5,265 nt of DNA, taken from positions 5,470 to 10,734 of the forward strand of contig DBCN01000105.1 in assembly GCA_002293065.1 (NCBI GenBank), given 5' to 3'. The translations under genes were made by a program, and so were the position numbers. How positions within the stretch are numbered: position 1 is the stretch's first letter; each line of letters starts with the position of its first letter. This document shows positions 3,655 to 5,265 of the stretch, piece after piece. The notes under the pieces are model-generated. The model did not search any database. It saw only the letters and a list, made by a program, of their open reading frames with translations, and was not told where the DNA came from. This DNA is from Opitutia bacterium UBA957. Lineage in GTDB: Bacteria > Verrucomicrobiota > Verrucomicrobiia > Opitutales > UBA953.

Positions 3655-5073
3655 ATGCCAAGCCCAACCAACGCCTGCGCGTCGGTGACATGGATAATCC
3701 TCCTCCTGGCGACTTTCCTTGGAGCAGCGCCCGCATCAGCCGACCCGCTCGTCCTGCATGCGACGCAAGCCCAAGAGGCACGTAGCCTGCAGGCGTTTCA
3801 ACCGGGCGGGCTAGCTGCCTTCTACATGACGGGCCAGCTGGCCGATGCGCCCCACCTCATTTGGAAGGTCACCCTGACGGAGTCGGCAACCTATCGCGTT
3901 ACGGTGTTGGCCAAATGTCAGGCGCCTGGAGTGAGACCACGCCTTCACCTCGGAGCTGCCGAGACGACCGTGGCGGCAGATTCCTTGCCGCGCTCATGGG
4001 ATCGCTTGGAGATCGGAGTGGTCGCTCTGCCGCAGGGGGCGAACGTTTTGAAATTGGACCTGCTGCCCCCCGAGCGCCCAGTGGGTCGAGTCGACCTCCA
4101 AGCGCTTGAACTGACGAAGTTGGATCATGCCCGGACATTGGAAACGAGGGCCCATGATGCCCGTGCAGACACCAGCTGGATGCGTCACGCGGGATTCGGC
4201 GTGATGCTGCACTGGACCCGCGAATCGGCGCCGGCCCAAGGGCCGACGAAGCCTTACGCCCAAGCCGTGGAGGACTTGGATGTCGATACCCTTGCGGAGA
4301 AGCTCCGCTCGACGGGCGCCGGCTTCGTCGTCTTCACCACGGCCCACGGGTACCAGGACTTCCCTGCCCCGCTGGCCGCATTGGATAAAGCCCTCCCGGG
4401 ACGGACCAGTCGGCGGGATCTCATTGCGGATTTGGCGGCTTCACTCCAGCGCAAGGGTTTGCGCTTGATGCTCTACCACAACCCCGGGACGGTGCAGGAC
4501 CCCGCTTGGGTGGAAGCATCGGGGCTCAACAGCACGGATCGCACCCGCTATTTCAATCTGTGGCAGGCCATGATTTCCGAAGCGGGTGAGCGCTATGGCG
4601 ACAAGCTCGCTGGCTGGTGGTTCGACGATGGCGCCACGCGGCTCTACCCGCAAAACGCCCCTTGGGCAGCGTTGCATCGCGCCGCTCGGTCGGGCCACTC
4701 CGCCAGACTCATTGGTTTCAACTCTTGGGAATTACCGTCCGTCACGGATTGGCAAGATTTCGACTGTGGTGAGGGGCTTCGAGAACCACGCGGCCGCGAA
4801 GGCCGCCTGCAACCCATGGGGGATGGCGTTTACCGTTCCTCCTCAAGGAAAGGTCAGCAAGCCACCGCATGCGTCACCTTGGAGAACGGCTGGCTGCATC
4901 GCGACTCGGGCCAGATGCCCTCGCCGCCAACGTGGACGGAACCAAGCCTGAAGGACTATCTCACGCGGTCGCGCCAGTCAGGCTTAGTGCCAATCATCAA
5001 CCTTAAGGTCACCCAAGAAGGCCTACTGGGACCTGCGAGTTTACATCTACTGCGTCGGGCTGCCCAAAAGTAA
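3655..5073 (+). CDS. Secreted GH29 (alpha-L-fucosidase)-like protein
   Basis: This is a 472-residue protein with a Sec-type signal peptide: hydrophobic core about 11-24 and probable cleavage after ASA at 27-29, giving an exported product. Residues about 30-155 form a strand-rich, galactose-binding-like accessory region. The catalytic barrel starts with WMRHAGFGVMLHW (175-187), continues with GAGFVVFTTAHG (221-232), SRRDLIADLA (252-261) and GLRLMLYHNPG (268-278), and holds GWWFDDG (320-326). In the GH29 family the nucleophile is the Asp of this W-F-D-G-type motif, here probably Asp324. The usual HHDGF loop is replaced by AHGYQDF (230-236), so substrate choice or activity may differ from true fucosidases. 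A distant end SGLVPIINLKV (442-452) also fits. Typical GH29 enzymes release alpha-L-fucose from polysaccharides. The frame is open back to 3493, but those 54 codons are repeat sequence, so ATG 3655 is preferred. No clear ribosome-binding site is seen, and the signal's n-region lacks Lys or Arg, which is unusual. Confidence 0.75.
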   Translation: MPSPTNACASVTWIILLLATFLGAAPASADPLVLHATQAQEARSLQAFQPGGLAAFYMTGQLADAPHLIWKVTLTESATYRVTVLAKCQAPGVRPRLHLGAAETTVAADSLPRSWDRLEIGVVALPQGANVLKLDLLPPERPVGRVDLQALELTKLDHARTLETRAHDARADTSWMRHAGFGVMLHWTRESAPAQGPTKPYAQAVEDLDVDTLAEKLRSTGAGFVVFTTAHGYQDFPAPLAALDKALPGRTSRRDLIADLAASLQRKGLRLMLYHNPGTVQDPAWVEASGLNSTDRTRYFNLWQAMISEAGERYGDKLAGWWFDDGATRLYPQNAPWAALHRAARSGHSARLIGFNSWELPSVTDWQDFDCGEGLREPRGREGRLQPMGDGVYRSSSRKGQQATACVTLENGWLHRDSGQMPSPPTWTEPSLKDYLTRSRQSGLVPIINLKVTQEGLLGPASLHLLRRAAQK

Positions 5074-5088
5074 AAAGCCCTTCGGGCT
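5071..5088 (-). terminator. Intrinsic terminator-like hairpin after the GH29-like gene
   Basis: AGCCC (5076-5080), a 3-base loop and GGGCT (5084-5088) form a 5-base-pair stem. On the minus strand the stem is followed by a run of five T, the classic arrangement, so it would best stop transcription arriving from the right. On the plus strand the A-run precedes the stem and no T-run follows, so it would act weakly for the GH29-like gene. Confidence 0.5.
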
Positions 5089-5265
5089 CACCGAACGAGT
5101 TCTCATCCCTCCCCTCGCGCTCACGCGCGGAGAGGGAGGGATTGACTACGCTTCGCTCCGGGCCTGACGGCCCAAGGCCTGCGGCCTTGTCTGTTCGCCC
5201 TCCGGGCTCACCGAACGAGTTCTCATCCCTCCTCACGCGCTGACGCGCGGAGAGGGAGGGATTGA
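5083..5265. repeat. Hairpin-rich tandem repeat, 120-base period
   Basis: A 63-base unit at 5083-5145 recurs at 5203-5265 with three mismatches and exact 120-base spacing. Each unit holds a strong hairpin, ATCCCTCCC (5105-5113) with GGGAGGGAT (5134-5142), and an inner GCGC/GCGC stem. The intervening 57 bases contain two more hairpins: GGGCC-TGAC-GGCCC (5160-5173) and AAGGCC-TGC-GGCCTT (5174-5188). The array runs to the end of the window and probably continues. No gene is supported here. Such palindromic arrays are common between genes in some phyla and may stabilise or end transcripts. Confidence 0.85.

Noticed and set aside
5009..5236. Minus-strand ORF of 75 codons
   Set aside because: It is the hairpin tandem repeat read as protein; the same peptide segment occurs twice because of the 120-base period.

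Overview
The window is a mosaic intergenic or accessory stretch of a G+C-rich, Gram-negative-type bacterium. The GH29-like secreted protein, the palindrome-rich spacer at the right end and the Fic-type gene together suggest Verrucomicrobiota (Opitutae-like). That is inference from general gene style, not from a marker gene. No transposase, integrase, rRNA or tRNA is visible.

Layout, left to right. (1) 1-225: the C-terminal end of a Fic-family protein. (2) 195-327: repeat copy A, which starts inside the fic 3' end. (3) 325-701: a headless toxin tail overlapping (ATGA) a complete MafI-like immunity gene. (4) 733-772 and 796-928: repeat copies H (inverted) and B (direct); B carries a second copy of the fic 3' end. 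(5) 942-2174, minus strand: an M48-type membrane peptidase homologue whose three zinc ligands are reduced to one. (6) 2283-2352: repeat copy C. (7) 2393-2592, minus strand: an A+T-richer pocket with a 42-codon ORF and a short upstream reading frame overlapping it by ATGA. (8) 2593-2638 and 2747-2780: repeat copies F (inverted) and D (direct). (9) 2936-3489, minus strand: a stand-alone polymorphic-toxin-like domain followed by its putative immunity gene, overlapping by 13 bp. (10) 3479-3512 and 3556-3601: repeat copies E (inverted) and G (direct). (11) 3655-5073: a secreted GH29 (alpha-L-fucosidase)-like protein. (12) 5071-5265: a terminator hairpin and a 120-bp-period array of hairpins.

The main pattern is a dispersed repeat with core CTGGACCAACAAACCGTGACTACCCC (given in parts below), present eight times. 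Its GACTACCCC end points inward toward gene modules: A>[toxin tail, mafI]<H; B>[M48 homologue]; C>[small ORF pair]<F; D>[immunity, toxin]<E; G>[GH29]. H-B, F-D and E-G lie back to back and form large imperfect palindromes between modules. Three of the five modules contain either a toxin/immunity pair or something shaped like one. In all three, the toxin-side reading frame begins at or within a few bases of the repeat end and lacks any secretion or trafficking region. This looks like a cassette-type collection of orphan toxin-tip/immunity modules separated by palindromic units. The repeats and their geometry are read directly from the sequence; a recombination role for them is inference.
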